Source: Rubrivivax sp.
GTDB lineage: Bacteria > Pseudomonadota > Gammaproteobacteria > Burkholderiales > Burkholderiaceae_C
Assembly: GCA_030653385.1 (NCBI GenBank)
Contig: JAURZM010000040.1
Span: forward strand, 62,001-126,000
Direction of reading: 5' to 3'
DNA: 64,000 bases
Position numbers and translations under genes: made by a program. Shown here piece after piece: positions 8,669 to 18,281 of the stretch (position 1 is its first letter; the number at the start of each line of letters is the position of its first letter). The notes under the pieces are model-generated. The model saw only the letters and a program-made list of their open reading frames with translations, did not search any database and was not told where the DNA came from.

Positions 8669-10027
8669 GTGCCCGATGACTGGATACCCGTTGCGCTGAT
8701 CGCGCTGACCGCGCTGCTGTTGCTGAACCTGCTGCTGGTGCTGTGGCTTGTGTTGCGTCCCAGCGGGAGCGGCGCGCAAGTGCACATCGAACGCCTGGAG
8801 CGCGAACTGCGCGACGAGCTGGGCCGCCAAGGGCAGGGCACCCGCGCCGACCTGGCCACCTTTCAGCAGATGCTGCTGGCACAAAGTGGCGACGTGGCAC
8901 GCACGCAGAACGAGCAGATCGACAGCTTGCGCTCTCAGTTGGCTGTCACCCAGCAGCAGACCGAGGCCGCGCTGCGCCGCTTCAGCGACACGCTGGGTGA
9001 ACAGCTGCGGCTGCTGTCCGACGCCAACGAACGGCGCCTGAACGATGTGCGCCAGGCCGTCGAAACGCGCCTGGTGTCGCTGCAGGAAGGCAACGAAAAG
9101 AAGCTCGAACAGATGCGGGCCACGGTCGACGAAAAGCTGCACGCCACGCTGGAACAGCGCCTGGGGGAAAGTTTCAAGCAGGTGGCCGACCGTCTGGAGC
9201 AGGTGCACAAGGGCCTGGGCGAGATGCAGACCTTGGCGCGCGACGTGGGCTCGTTGAACCGCGTGCTGACCAACGTGAAGACACGCGGCATCTTCGGCGA
9301 AACGCAACTGGCCGGCCTGCTGGAACAGGTGTTCACAAGCGAGCAGTACGCTGCCAACGTGGCCACCGTGCCGGGCAGCAATGAACGCGTGGAGTTCGCG
9401 ATCCGCCTGCCGGGCCAGCGCAGCGACGGCGCGCCGCTGTGGTTGCCCATCGATGCCAAGTTTCCGCGTGAAGACTACGAACGCCTGCTCGATGCACAAG
9501 AGCGTGCCGACCCGGCGGCCGTCGAAGCCGCGGCCAAGGCCATCGAAAACCGCCTGCGGCTGGAAGCGCGAAGCATCCGCGACAAGTACGTCGCGCCGCC
9601 GCACACCACCGACTTCGGCATCCTGTTCGTGCCCACCGAAGGCTTGTACGCCGAAGCGCTGCGCCGGCCCGGTTTGCTGGAAGCGCTGCAGCGCGAGTTC
9701 AAGGTCATGCTGGTCGGCCCGACCACCTTGCTGGCCACGCTGACCAGCCTGCAGATGGGCTTTCGCACGCTGGCGCTGGAAAAACGGTCGGCCGAGGTGT
9801 GGGAGGTGCTGGGCGCGGTGAAAACCGAGTTCGCCAGGTTCGGCGACGTGCTGGCCAAGACCAAGAAAAAACTGGCCGAAGCCAGCGACACCATCGACGC
9901 GGCCAGCGTGCGCACACGGGCCATGGAGCGCAAGCTGCGAAGCGTGGAGTCGCTGCCTGACGCCCGTAGTGCTGAACTGCTGCCGGGCCTGAACGCCGCC
10001 GCCGACGAGGACAACCGGGATGAATGA
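8669..10027 (+). CDS. rmuC: DNA recombination protein RmuC homologue
   Basis: A 452-residue protein with one N-terminal transmembrane helix (about residues 6-27), a long charged coiled coil (about 35-190) and the RmuC domain. Recognisable stretches include TRGIFGETQLAGLLEQV, LPIDAKFPREDYERLL and FGILFVPTEGLYAEAL. RmuC limits inversions at short inverted repeats in E. coli and the domain is nuclease-like. The start is GTG 8669: CACAAT at 8656-8661 lies 7 bases upstream, the right distance for a -10 of a leaderless transcript. The end overlaps the MFS gene by 8 bases. Confidence 0.9.
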   Translation: MPDDWIPVALIALTALLLLNLLLVLWLVLRPSGSGAQVHIERLERELRDELGRQGQGTRADLATFQQMLLAQSGDVARTQNEQIDSLRSQLAVTQQQTEAALRRFSDTLGEQLRLLSDANERRLNDVRQAVETRLVSLQEGNEKKLEQMRATVDEKLHATLEQRLGESFKQVADRLEQVHKGLGEMQTLARDVGSLNRVLTNVKTRGIFGETQLAGLLEQVFTSEQYAANVATVPGSNERVEFAIRLPGQRSDGAPLWLPIDAKFPREDYERLLDAQERADPAAVEAAAKAIENRLRLEARSIRDKYVAPPHTTDFGILFVPTEGLYAEALRRPGLLEALQREFKVMLVGPTTLLATLTSLQMGFRTLALEKRSAEVWEVLGAVKTEFARFGDVLAKTKKKLAEASDTIDAASVRTRAMERKLRSVESLPDARSAELLPGLNAAADEDNRDE

Positions 10028-11237
10028 CGGCCGCGGTGCTGCACACGGCGCCGGGGCGGGGTCGGGCAGGGTGCTGGTGGCGCTGATCGTGGGCCAACTG
10101 GGCATGCATTCCACGATGGCCGGCCTGCGCATGGCCGCGCCGCTGCAGGCGCTGGGCCAGGGTTACAGCGCCTGGTCGGTGGGCCTGCTGCTGGCGCTGT
10201 TTGCGGCCGCGCCGGTGCTGACGGCGCTGCAAGCGGGTCGGCTGGCCGACCGCCTGGGCTACCACCGGCCGGTGGTGCTGTCGGTGGCCATGACGGTGGC
10301 AGGCGCTGCGCTGGCGGTGGCCTCCACCTGGTTCCAGGGTCAACTGCAGTTCGCGCTGCTGTGCGGTGCGGCGCTGGCCACCGGCGCTGGCACCAACACG
10401 GGCATGTTGACCATTCAGCGCACCGCCGGCCAGGCGGCGCGCGACAGCACCGAGCGTGTGCGCATCTTCAGCTGGCTGGGCGTGGCGCCGTCGTTCAGCA
10501 ACGTGATCGGGCCGGTGGCCGCCGGTTTCATGATCGACGCCTTCGGCTTTCGCGCTGCCTACGTGCTGCTGCTCTTGCTGCCTTTGGCCACGCTGGTGTC
10601 CGCGCGCCAGGTGCCACCGCAGCCGGGGCGACCACCGCAAGCCACGGATGCGACGCGCCGAGCCTGGGACCTGCTGCAGGCACCGGGCTTCCGCCGCCTG
10701 CTCATCATCAACTGGCTGCTGTCGATGTGCTGGGACGTGCACATCTTCGCCGTGCCTGTGCTGGGCCACGAACGTGGCTTCAGTGCCGGCACCATCGGGC
10801 TCATCCTGGGCACCTTCACGCTGGCGGTGACGCTGGTGCGGCTGCTCATACCGGCGCTGGCGCACCGGTTGGACGAGCGGCAGGTGCTGCGCTGGGCCAT
10901 GGTGGCCACGGGCGGGGTGTTTGTCCTGTACCCGCTGGCGCCGAACCCGTGGCTGATGGCCGCTTGCGCCGCATTGCTGGGCGTGGCCCTGGGCAGCGTG
11001 CAGCCGATGGTGATGTCGATGTTGCACCGGCTGACACCCGACCAGCGCCACGGCGAAGCGCTGGCGCTGCGCTCGATGGCGATCAATGCCTCGAGCACGG
11101 CCATGCCGCTGGTGTTTGGTGCCACCGGCACGCTGGTGGGCGCGGCGGTGCTGTTCTGGGCCGTGGGGGCGGCGGTGGCCGGCGGCGCCGCGCTGGTGCG
11201 GCGCCTGGGTGGCGACGGCCCGGCTGATGCGGAGTGA
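10020..11237 (+). CDS. MFS transporter
   Basis: A 405-residue protein with about 12 hydrophobic segments. The inter-helix 2-3 loop ADRLGYHRPVV matches the major facilitator signature (G-x-x-x-D-R-x-G-R/H-like). A central hydrophilic loop (about residues 195-220) separates two six-helix halves. The family moves small solutes or drugs across the inner membrane by proton coupling. Substrate cannot be predicted. The ATG overlaps the end of rmuC, so the two are probably co-transcribed. It converges on the DUF4124 gene with only 9 bases between. Confidence 0.85.
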   Translation: MNDGRGAAHGAGAGSGRVLVALIVGQLGMHSTMAGLRMAAPLQALGQGYSAWSVGLLLALFAAAPVLTALQAGRLADRLGYHRPVVLSVAMTVAGAALAVASTWFQGQLQFALLCGAALATGAGTNTGMLTIQRTAGQAARDSTERVRIFSWLGVAPSFSNVIGPVAAGFMIDAFGFRAAYVLLLLLPLATLVSARQVPPQPGRPPQATDATRRAWDLLQAPGFRRLLIINWLLSMCWDVHIFAVPVLGHERGFSAGTIGLILGTFTLAVTLVRLLIPALAHRLDERQVLRWAMVATGGVFVLYPLAPNPWLMAACAALLGVALGSVQPMVMSMLHRLTPDQRHGEALALRSMAINASSTAMPLVFGATGTLVGAAVLFWAVGAAVAGGAALVRRLGGDGPADAE

Positions 11238-11246
11238 GCGTCCGAA

Positions 11247-11885
11247 TCAGAACCGGATCGTGCCCTGTTCAGGCGGCGGTTCGGCAGGCGCGGCGGCAGG
11301 GGCTGGGGGAGGTGTTGCAGGCCGCGGTGCCGGCGTGACGGGAGTGGACCGCATCACCAGCGGCATCGGCTCACCCTGCTGCCAGCCACGTGGCAGCTTG
11401 TTTTCGCGCGGGTAGCCGGCGGCGTCCAGGTAAGCCGACCAGTCGGCTTCGGACAGGCCGCGCAAAGGCTGCGCGCCGATGCTGATGGAAGGCACGGTGC
11501 GGCCGCCCACCAGCCGCTCCAGCGCCGCTGCGTCGTCTTCGCTGAGCACCAGGCGTTCGGTGTAGGGCACACCCCGCTGTTGCAGCAGGCGCCGACCGGT
11601 GTCGCAGGGCGAACATTCGACACCGGTGTACAGCGTCACCGGGTGGCGTTGCACGGCGCTGCGCACGTCCAGCGGCAGGCCGATTTCGGCGGCGGCCGGC
11701 GCGCGGTTGCCCGGCCGGCCCATCGGCGTGACACGCACATTGCTGGCCACCGGTGGGCGGTCGGTGTAGGTCACGCTGCCATCGGGCAGCACCACTTTGT
11801 ACTGGGCCAGCACGGGCACGCCACTCATGGCCAGCACGAGACCTGCACCCAAGAGGGCGGAGCGGTTCGCAATCGATCGGCTCAT
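11247..11885 (-). CDS. Exported DUF4124 / glutaredoxin-like protein
   Basis: A 212-residue protein beginning MSRSIANRSA with a signal peptide (hydrophobic core about 9-25, cleavage after VLAQ region). A DUF4124-type stretch YKVVLPDGSVTYTDRPP follows. A glutaredoxin-like domain comes next, with TLYTGVECSPCDTGRRLL (CSPC redox pair), TVPSISIG as the cis-proline loop, and a GLSEADWSAYL tail. The last ~35 residues are proline/alanine-rich. The role is probably periplasmic thiol exchange or redox sensing, by inference. An upstream in-frame extension to 11966 gives an arginine-rich non-signal N-terminus and was rejected. It lies 77 bases downstream of prlC on the same strand. Confidence 0.82.
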   Translation of the reverse strand: MSRSIANRSALLGAGLVLAMSGVPVLAQYKVVLPDGSVTYTDRPPVASNVRVTPMGRPGNRAPAAAEIGLPLDVRSAVQRHPVTLYTGVECSPCDTGRRLLQQRGVPYTERLVLSEDDAAALERLVGGRTVPSISIGAQPLRGLSEADWSAYLDAAGYPRENKLPRGWQQGEPMPLVMRSTPVTPAPRPATPPPAPAAAPAEPPPEQGTIRF

Positions 11886-11962
11886 GGTGCCTGGCCTTTG
11901 CTGAGAGTGGACGGGAGGGCGGGATCTGACCCGGGACAATCTAACCCACCGCGCCCTCGGGC

Positions 11963-13975
11963 TCAAGCCAAGCCCTGGTGGCGCAGCAGCGCATCGAGTT
12001 GGGGTTCACGGCCGCGGAAGGCGCGGAAGCTGTCCAGGGCCGGCCGGCTGCCGCCGACTTCCAGGATCTGCTGCCTGAAACGCAGGCCGGTGGCCGGGTC
12101 GAAGACACCGGCCTCTTCGAAGGCACCGTAAGCATCGGCCGACAGCACCTGTGCCCAGGCGTAGCCGTAGTAGCCTGCGGCGTATCCGCCGTCGAAGAGG
12201 TGCGTGAAGCTGGTGGCATAACGCGCAAAAGACGGTGCGGGAACGGGTTGCACTTCGGCGCACACCTCGTCCACCACCGCCTGCACGCGTGCACTGGCCT
12301 GCGCTTCGGTGTGCACACGCATGTCGAAGAGGGCGTATTCACACTGGCGCAGCAGCCCCAGGCCACTTTGGAAGTTGCGCGCGGCCACCATGCGGTCGAA
12401 CAGGGCGCGGGGCAGCGGCTCGCCGGTGTCCACGTGTGCCGTCAGGCGCTGCAGCACGTCCCATTCCCAGCAGAAGTTCTCCATGAACTGGCTGGGCAGT
12501 TCGACCGCGTCGTGTTCGACGCCAGCGATGCCCGACACCGCCAGGTCTTCCACCTGCGTCAGCATGTGGTGCAGGCCGTGGCCGAATTCGTGGAACAGCG
12601 TGACGACATCGTCGTGTGTCAGCAGCGAGGGCCTTGCGCCCACCGGCGGCGCGAAATTGCAGACCAGGTACGCCACCGGATGCTGCAGCGCGCCTTCGGG
12701 GCGGCGCCAGCGGCTGCGGCAGTCGCCCATCCAGGCACCCGACTGCTTGCCAGGCCGTGCATGCAGGTCCAGGTAGAAGGCGGCCACGGCCTGATCACCA
12801 CGCCAGACGCGGAAGAAGCGCACGCTGTCGTGCCAGACCGGCGTGGTTTCGTGTCGTATGGCCACGCCGAACAGGGTTTCGACCAGGCGGAACAGCCCTT
12901 CGAGCACCTGGGGTTCGGTGAAGTACTGCCGCACCTCTTCGCCACTGAAGGCGTAACGCGCCTGCTTGAGTTTTTCCGAGGCAAAGGCGCGGTCCCAGGC
13001 CTGCAGGTCGGGCAAGCCGAGTTCGGCCTTGGAAAAGGCCTGCAGCTCGGCCAGCTCTTTCTGCGCAAAGGGCCGCGCACGGCCCACCAGGTCGCGCACG
13101 AAGCCCAGCACTTCGTCGGGTGAACGTGCCATCTTGGACACCAGCGACAGGTGGGCGTAACTGTCGTAGCCCAGCAGCCGGGCTTCTTCGAAGCGCAGTT
13201 CCAGCACGTCGCGGATGATGGCCGTGTTGTCCAGTTCCGGTGGGCCGAACTCGCTGGCCCGCGTGTTGTAGGCCCGGTACAAACGTTCGCGCAAGGACCG
13301 GTCGGTGGCGTAGGTCAGCACCGGCTGGTAGCTGGGGAACTGCAGCGTGAGCTTGTAGCCTTCTTGCCCGTCGGCCTGGGCGGCAGCCCGTGCCGCTTCG
13401 CAGGCGTCGGCCGGCACACCGTCCATCTGCGCTTCGGTGACGATGCAGGAGAAGCTGTCGGTGGCGTCCAGCACATGTTCGCCGTATTTCTGCGACAGCG
13501 AGCCCGTTCGGTCCTGAATGGCTGCATAACGAACGCGAGCCTCGCCTTGCAGTTCGGCACCACCCAGCACGAAGTCGCGCAGCGCGTCGTCCAGTGCCTT
13601 GCGACGTGCCGGGGTCAACGTGTTGCCTTGTGCCGCGAGCACGGCCTTGTATTTGGCATACAAACGTTCGTCAGCGCCCATGCGGGTGCTGAAGTCGATG
13701 ATGCGCGGCAGGTTCTGTGCATGCGCGGCGCGCAGTTCAGGGGTGTCGGCCGTCGACTGCAGATGGCAGACGGTGCCCCACGCCGACATCAGGCGCTCGA
13801 CCGGCACGTCCAGCACCAGCGAGAGCGTGTCGTAGTCGGGCACCACACCCGGGCCCACCGCACGTTCGAGCGCAGCTTCGGCATCGATCAGCAGCACGTC
13901 GAGGGCCGGCGTGATGTGTTCGGGTCGGATGGATTCGAAGGCCGGCAATTCGCCGGTTTGCAGCAGCGGGTTCAT
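11963..13975 (-). CDS. prlC: Oligopeptidase A (M3 family zinc metallopeptidase)
   Basis: A 670-residue cytoplasmic metallopeptidase. The zinc motif HEFGHGLHH lies near residue 460 and matches the M3 HExGH signature, with the third ligand glutamate expected in the following [16 protein letters not shown] segment. Oligopeptidase A degrades short peptides and cleaved signal peptides. Length fits PrlC/OpdA (about 680). The ATG overlaps the folD stop (ATGA), and its Shine-Dalgarno GAGGAGG lies inside the last folD codons, so folD-prlC is a translationally coupled pair. Confidence 0.92.
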   Translation of the reverse strand: MNPLLQTGELPAFESIRPEHITPALDVLLIDAEAALERAVGPGVVPDYDTLSLVLDVPVERLMSAWGTVCHLQSTADTPELRAAHAQNLPRIIDFSTRMGADERLYAKYKAVLAAQGNTLTPARRKALDDALRDFVLGGAELQGEARVRYAAIQDRTGSLSQKYGEHVLDATDSFSCIVTEAQMDGVPADACEAARAAAQADGQEGYKLTLQFPSYQPVLTYATDRSLRERLYRAYNTRASEFGPPELDNTAIIRDVLELRFEEARLLGYDSYAHLSLVSKMARSPDEVLGFVRDLVGRARPFAQKELAELQAFSKAELGLPDLQAWDRAFASEKLKQARYAFSGEEVRQYFTEPQVLEGLFRLVETLFGVAIRHETTPVWHDSVRFFRVWRGDQAVAAFYLDLHARPGKQSGAWMGDCRSRWRRPEGALQHPVAYLVCNFAPPVGARPSLLTHDDVVTLFHEFGHGLHHMLTQVEDLAVSGIAGVEHDAVELPSQFMENFCWEWDVLQRLTAHVDTGEPLPRALFDRMVAARNFQSGLGLLRQCEYALFDMRVHTEAQASARVQAVVDEVCAEVQPVPAPSFARYATSFTHLFDGGYAAGYYGYAWAQVLSADAYGAFEEAGVFDPATGLRFRQQILEVGGSRPALDSFRAFRGREPQLDALLRHQGLA

Positions 13976-14829
13976 TGGGCCTCCTCGGCGGCTTGCAGGG
14001 TGTTGACGAGCAGCATCGTGATGGTCATCGGGCCGACCCCCCCGGGAACGGGGCTGATCCAGCCACCCTCGCCCAGCGCTTCGGACACGGCAGCGAAGTC
14101 GACGTCACCGCACAGCTTGCCCTCTTCGTTGCGGTTGATGCCGACGTCGATGACGATGGCACCGGGCTTGACCATGCCCGCCGTGACGGTGTTGCGCCGG
14201 CCGACGGCGGCCACCACGATGTCGGCCTGCCGGGTGTGCAAGCCGATGTCGGGTGTGCCGCTGTGGCAGACCGTGACGGTGGCGTTGGCCTGCAGCAGCA
14301 GCAGCGCCATCGGTTTGCCCACCGTGTTGCTGCGGCCGATGACCACCGCGTGTTTGCCCTTGACGGCCAAGCCGGTACTTTCGATCAGCTTCATGCAGCC
14401 GTAGGGCGTGGCCGGGCGCAGGCCGGGCAGGCCGGCCACCAGCTGACCGGCGCTGTGCAGCGAAAAGCCATCCACGTCCTTGGCCGCTGCAATGGCGCCG
14501 ATGACCGCCTGCGGGTCGATGTGGCGCGGCAAGGGCATCTGCACCAGGATGCCGTGAATCTGCGGATCGGCGTTGAGCGCGGCCACGCGTGCCAGCAGAG
14601 CGTCTTGTGTCAGGCTGGACGGGTACTGCTCCAGCACGCTGTGCAGGCCGTGGTCGGCGCAGGCCCGCACCTTGTTGCGCACGTAGACGGCACTGGCCGG
14701 GTCGTCACCGACCAGGATCACCGCCAGGCCGGGCTGACGACCGGCGGCCGTGAGTGCGGCTGCGCGAAGGCCGACGTCGGCGCGGATGTGTTCGGACAGC
14801 GCTTTGCCGTCGATCAGTTGTGCGGGCAT
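13972..14829 (-). CDS. folD: Bifunctional methylenetetrahydrofolate dehydrogenase/cyclohydrolase
   Basis: A 285-residue FolD. Y49 and K53 in [13 protein letters not shown] are the catalytic pair. [10 protein letters not shown], the NADP-binding [11 protein letters not shown] and the C-terminal [14 protein letters not shown] are all intact. It interconverts 5,10-methylene-, methenyl- and 10-formyl-tetrahydrofolate in the cytoplasm. Length is standard. It is the first gene of the pair with prlC; an 86-base gap holding a hairpin separates it from the response regulator gene upstream. Confidence 0.96.
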   Translation of the reverse strand: MPAQLIDGKALSEHIRADVGLRAAALTAAGRQPGLAVILVGDDPASAVYVRNKVRACADHGLHSVLEQYPSSLTQDALLARVAALNADPQIHGILVQMPLPRHIDPQAVIGAIAAAKDVDGFSLHSAGQLVAGLPGLRPATPYGCMKLIESTGLAVKGKHAVVIGRSNTVGKPMALLLLQANATVTVCHSGTPDIGLHTRQADIVVAAVGRRNTVTAGMVKPGAIVIDVGINRNEEGKLCGDVDFAAVSEALGEGGWISPVPGGVGPMTITMLLVNTLQAAEEAQ

Positions 14830-14875
14830 GGTGTGGGCGGCTGGTGCGCTGCAGAGGTGTTGCCGGAAACGAACA

Positions 14876-14894
14876 AGGCCGCTTCGTGCGGCCT
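14876..14894 (-). terminator. Hairpin downstream of the response regulator gene
   Basis: On the minus strand AGGCCGC-ACGAA-GCGGCCT forms a 7-bp GC-rich stem with a 5-base loop, followed by TGTTCGTTT. It starts 21 bases after the response regulator stop and is a reasonable intrinsic terminator with a weak T-tract. It separates the two-component pair from folD-prlC. Confidence 0.6.
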
Positions 14895-14915
14895 CGTGGG
14901 GTGGGGCTGGCGCGC

Positions 14916-15539
14916 TCAGACCTTGGTCTGGGCGCCGAGAGCGATCTTCAGCAAGTCGGCCACCGTGTTGGCGTTCAGCTTTTCCATGATGTTGGCGCGG
15001 TGCGCTTCCACCGTCTTGATGCTGATGCCCAGGTCGTCGGCGATCTGCTTGTTCAGGCGGCCGGCGACGATGCGTTCCAGCACCTGCGCTTCACGCGTGG
15101 TCAGTCGCGACAGCAAGGCGTCGCGGCTGGCCTGTTCCTGGTGGTGGCTGAAGGCACTGCGCGCCTGGTCGAGCATGCGTTCGACCAGACCCAGCAACTC
15201 TTCTTCCTTGAAGGGTTTTTCGATGAAGTCCATCGCGCCTTTCTTCATCGTCGTCACCGCCATCGGCACGTCGCCGTGACCGGTGATGAAGACGATGGGC
15301 AGCGGACTCTTGCGTTCGAGCAGGCGGTCTTGCAGCTCCAGGCCGCTCATGCCGTCCATGCGGATGTCGGCAATGAGGCAGGCCACTTCACGCGGGTCGA
15401 AGCGCGACAGGAAGGACTCGGAGGAGTCGAAACACTTGACGCGGTAGTCCTTGCCTTCAAGCAACCACTGCAGGGAATCGCGCACCGCCTCGTCGTCGTC
15501 GACCACGTAGACAGTGCCTTTTTTCGGGATCAGGCTCAT
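14916..15539 (-). CDS. FixJ-family two-component response regulator
   Basis: A 207-residue protein with a receiver domain (residues 8-125) and a LuxR/FixJ-type helix-turn-helix (about 140-205). The acidic pocket is VVDDDE at 12-17, the phosphoacceptor is D58 in [12 protein letters not shown], the switch threonine is in FITGHGD and the lysine in IEKPFK. The HTH reads [20 protein letters not shown] followed by [10 protein letters not shown]. It lies 16 bases downstream of the PAS histidine kinase, its evident partner. It is probably a transcriptional activator; the divergent aceE promoter is the nearest candidate target by inference. Confidence 0.92.
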   Translation of the reverse strand: MSLIPKKGTVYVVDDDEAVRDSLQWLLEGKDYRVKCFDSSESFLSRFDPREVACLIADIRMDGMSGLELQDRLLERKSPLPIVFITGHGDVPMAVTTMKKGAMDFIEKPFKEEELLGLVERMLDQARSAFSHHQEQASRDALLSRLTTREAQVLERIVAGRLNKQIADDLGISIKTVEAHRANIMEKLNANTVADLLKIALGAQTKV

Positions 15540-15555
15540 GCGGCAGGGGGCTGGT

Positions 15556-18144
15556 TCAGGCCTGCGACAGGCCTGTCGGGTTGGAGGTGGTGTCGGCCTC
15601 GACCAGAGGGTCTGGTGTGGCCGTGCCCGTGTCGGTTCTGTGTGTCGTTTCGACCGGCAAGGTGAAAGAAAACCGGCAGCCGACAACAAGCACCCCATTG
15701 TAGAGGTTCTGCGCCCGCATCCGGCCCCGGTGGCTCTCGACGATGGATCGGCACAGGCTCAGGCCGATGCCCAGGCCTTCGGCCTTGGTCGAGAAGAAGG
15801 CTTCGTAGAGCCGGCCGATGACTTCGTCCTTGATGCCCGGGCCCATGTCGGTGACGCTGAACTCGATGACACCGCCTTCTTCGGGTGTGTGCCGTGGCAC
15901 CACGCGCAGTTCGATGTGGCGGCGGCTGGTGGGCAGCTGTGCACTGTCGATGGCTTCGGCCGCGTTTTTCAGCAGGTTCAGCACCACCTGTTCGATCAGG
16001 ATCGGGTCGGCCATCAGCGTAGGCAGGCGCTGCGCCACGTAGCTGTGGATGGCGACGTTGCGGCGCCGCAGTTCGATGCCCGCGAGTTCGACCGCGTCTT
16101 CGACGATCTGTTTGGCCTGCGATGGCTGGCGCTGCGGTTCGCTGCGTTTCACGAAGGCGCGGATGCGGTGGATGATCTGGCCCGCGCGTTCGGCCTGGCG
16201 CGCGGTTTTCTGCAACGCGGCAATCAGGTCGTCCTTTTCGATCGTCGCCGCCTTCACACGCGACACCATGCCGTTGCAGTAGTTGGTGATGGCCGTCAGC
16301 GGCTGGTTCAGTTCATGGGCCACCGAGCTGGCCATCTCGCCCATCGTCACCAGGCGACTCGTGACCTGGGCCTTTTCGGCCTGCGCGGCGGCCTGTTCTT
16401 CGGCCCGCAGGCGGGCGGTGATGTCGGTGGCGATCAACATCTGCGCCAGCCGGCCATCGGTCCATTGCAGGTAACGCGCGCGCACGTCGAACCACTTCTG
16501 CAGCGAATCAACGTAGACCTCGCGCGGGCTGGCGCCGGCGTCGCCTTCGGTCAGTTCGGCCGCTGGCAGGCCCGACAGGTTGTCGACCTCTTCGTCGCGG
16601 TCGGCGTCGAAGAGCGGGCCCACCACGCCCCCGGCCATGGTCTGGTGGCCACGCGCGTCACCGCCGAACCACAGGCGGTAGCTGCGGTTCACGAACAGCA
16701 ACTCACCCTGTTGCACCGACAGCACCGAGACGCTGGCGTCCAGCCCTTCCAGCACGGTGGTGAAGCGTTCGTGGCTGGCCGAAAGCTGGTCGCGGATGCG
16801 CTTGGCTTCGGTGATGTTGGTCATGCTGGTCATCCAGCCGGTCTGCTGCCCCTTGGGGTCGATCAGCGGGCTGACGTACATGCGTGCGTCGAAGACAGTG
16901 CCGTCCTTGCGCTTGACCTTCACCTCGATGCCACCGCTGGGGCTGCGGCCCTGCAGTTCCTGCTGCAGCAGGCGGCCGTTTTCTTCGATGCGGTCGGGTG
17001 GCCAATAGGGGAAGGGTGGCAGGCAACCCACCAGTTCCGTGGTCGAGAAACCGGTCATCTGGCAGAAGGCGGCGTTGACGTAGCTGATGCGGCCGTCCAT
17101 GTCCATGGCGCGCATGCCGGTGGGCATGCTGTTTTCCATCGCGCGGCGGAAGTTGGTCTCCTGCACCAGCGCACCCTGGATCTGGCCGCGACGCCGCATG
17201 TGGCGCCAGGTGCCCAGCAGCATCCACACCGTCAGCACCGACAGCGCCACCACCATCCAGAACAGGGTGTTGCTGATCAGGCCGATGCTGGTGCGCCAGC
17301 CCTGGCCCCTGAGCAGCAAGCCATTGAAGGCCGGTGTGAGCGGGCTTTCGCTGACGATCGGCGCGCGCCGTGCTGCCTGACCGGGCAGCCCGGTGACGGT
17401 GGAAGCCAGCAGCACCTGCCTTTCGTTGACCACGCTGATGGTGTGGCGTTGCGACACATCGGCCGGCACAAAATGGCGCACCAGCGAGTCCACCGAGTAC
17501 TCGACGATCAGCGCGCCTGAAAAGGCGCTGCGCTCGATCAAGGGAATGTGCAGTTGGAAGACCCAGGCGCCCGAGGCGTCGGCAAATGCCCGCGAGTAGG
17601 CCGCAGTGCGGGTGTCGCGCGCGGCGCGGAAGGTGGATTCGGCTTCGCTCAGTTCACCTTCCTTCGGCAAGGTGAGTTGCGGCGGGTCGCCGCCGCCGCC
17701 AGCCGGGTAAAGGAAGGCCAAGTGGCTGGCGCGTGTCTTGCGTGCGGCATCGACCCAGCTGATGTGCGTGATTTCGGGCCTTTCGCGGGCAAAGGCGGTG
17801 GCCTGACCGACAAACTCGTGGCTGTCGATCTCGCGCGCCACCAGCTCGCGAGCCATGCGGATCAGCGCTTCCTGGTTCTGGATCAGGCGCAGGCCGATCT
17901 GCTGCTGGGTGATCTCGGTATCACGTTTGACCGATTCCGTCTCACGCTCGATTTCCTCGTTGCGCAGGTACCAGAAGGCGGAAATGATCGCCGCCAGGAA
18001 GAGCAGCACCGACAGCAGCGGCCCCAGCGTGGCAAAGCGGTCTTGCCGGGCGGGTGACTGCTTGCGCCACCATTGCCCGAAAAGCCGCTTGGCGGTGGGC
18101 AAGGGTGTCGCCGATGTCGCTTGGGGAGGAGGAAGGTCTGACAT
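15556..18144 (-). CDS. PAS-domain sensor histidine kinase
   Basis: An 862-residue inner-membrane kinase. The first transmembrane helix is near residues 40-61 and the second near 285-310, flanking an extracytoplasmic sensor region of about 220 residues. Two PAS-like regions follow (about 330-450 and 455-590). The dimerisation/phosphoacceptor helix reads SSVAHELNQPLTAITNY, with its histidine near 610. The ATP-binding domain has N-box LLKNAAEAI, DMGPGIKDEV and GLGIGLSLCRSIV. The soluble half resembles FixL-type kinases, but no haem-ligand pattern could be confirmed. GATAAT at 18152-18157 is 7 bases before the ATG, suggesting a leaderless transcript; a second promoter candidate lies at 18191-18219. 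Confidence 0.92.
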   Translation of the reverse strand: MSDLPPPQATSATPLPTAKRLFGQWWRKQSPARQDRFATLGPLLSVLLFLAAIISAFWYLRNEEIERETESVKRDTEITQQQIGLRLIQNQEALIRMARELVAREIDSHEFVGQATAFARERPEITHISWVDAARKTRASHLAFLYPAGGGGDPPQLTLPKEGELSEAESTFRAARDTRTAAYSRAFADASGAWVFQLHIPLIERSAFSGALIVEYSVDSLVRHFVPADVSQRHTISVVNERQVLLASTVTGLPGQAARRAPIVSESPLTPAFNGLLLRGQGWRTSIGLISNTLFWMVVALSVLTVWMLLGTWRHMRRRGQIQGALVQETNFRRAMENSMPTGMRAMDMDGRISYVNAAFCQMTGFSTTELVGCLPPFPYWPPDRIEENGRLLQQELQGRSPSGGIEVKVKRKDGTVFDARMYVSPLIDPKGQQTGWMTSMTNITEAKRIRDQLSASHERFTTVLEGLDASVSVLSVQQGELLFVNRSYRLWFGGDARGHQTMAGGVVGPLFDADRDEEVDNLSGLPAAELTEGDAGASPREVYVDSLQKWFDVRARYLQWTDGRLAQMLIATDITARLRAEEQAAAQAEKAQVTSRLVTMGEMASSVAHELNQPLTAITNYCNGMVSRVKAATIEKDDLIAALQKTARQAERAGQIIHRIRAFVKRSEPQRQPSQAKQIVEDAVELAGIELRRRNVAIHSYVAQRLPTLMADPILIEQVVLNLLKNAAEAIDSAQLPTSRRHIELRVVPRHTPEEGGVIEFSVTDMGPGIKDEVIGRLYEAFFSTKAEGLGIGLSLCRSIVESHRGRMRAQNLYNGVLVVGCRFSFTLPVETTHRTDTGTATPDPLVEADTTSNPTGLSQA

Positions 18145-18190
18145 GCATCTGATTATCCCGGGGTGCGCCCTTCAGCTACGTACATCCCAC

Positions 18191-18219
18191 ATTATGAAAA
18201 TCGTAGTCGCTATTTGAAA
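18191..18219 (-). promoter_or_regulatory. Candidate sigma-70 promoter for the histidine kinase operon
   Basis: On the minus strand TTTCAA (complement of 18214-18219) is 17 bases from CATAAT (complement of 18191-18196). Spacing is ideal and the -10 differs from consensus at one base. The stretch is unusually AT-rich for this genome. It lies in the 137-base region between the divergent kinase and aceE genes, so a regulator bound here could affect both. Confidence 0.45.
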
Positions 18220-18281
18220 TTCTACGGAGATGTGACACACTCCGCCCCGATCGAAAAACTGCACCGCACAGGAGACAAAAC

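Noticed and set aside
8267..10132. A 621-codon open frame opposite rmuC
   Set aside because: It is antisense to a gene with coiled-coil and RmuC domain features; its composition is a shadow of high-GC third positions.
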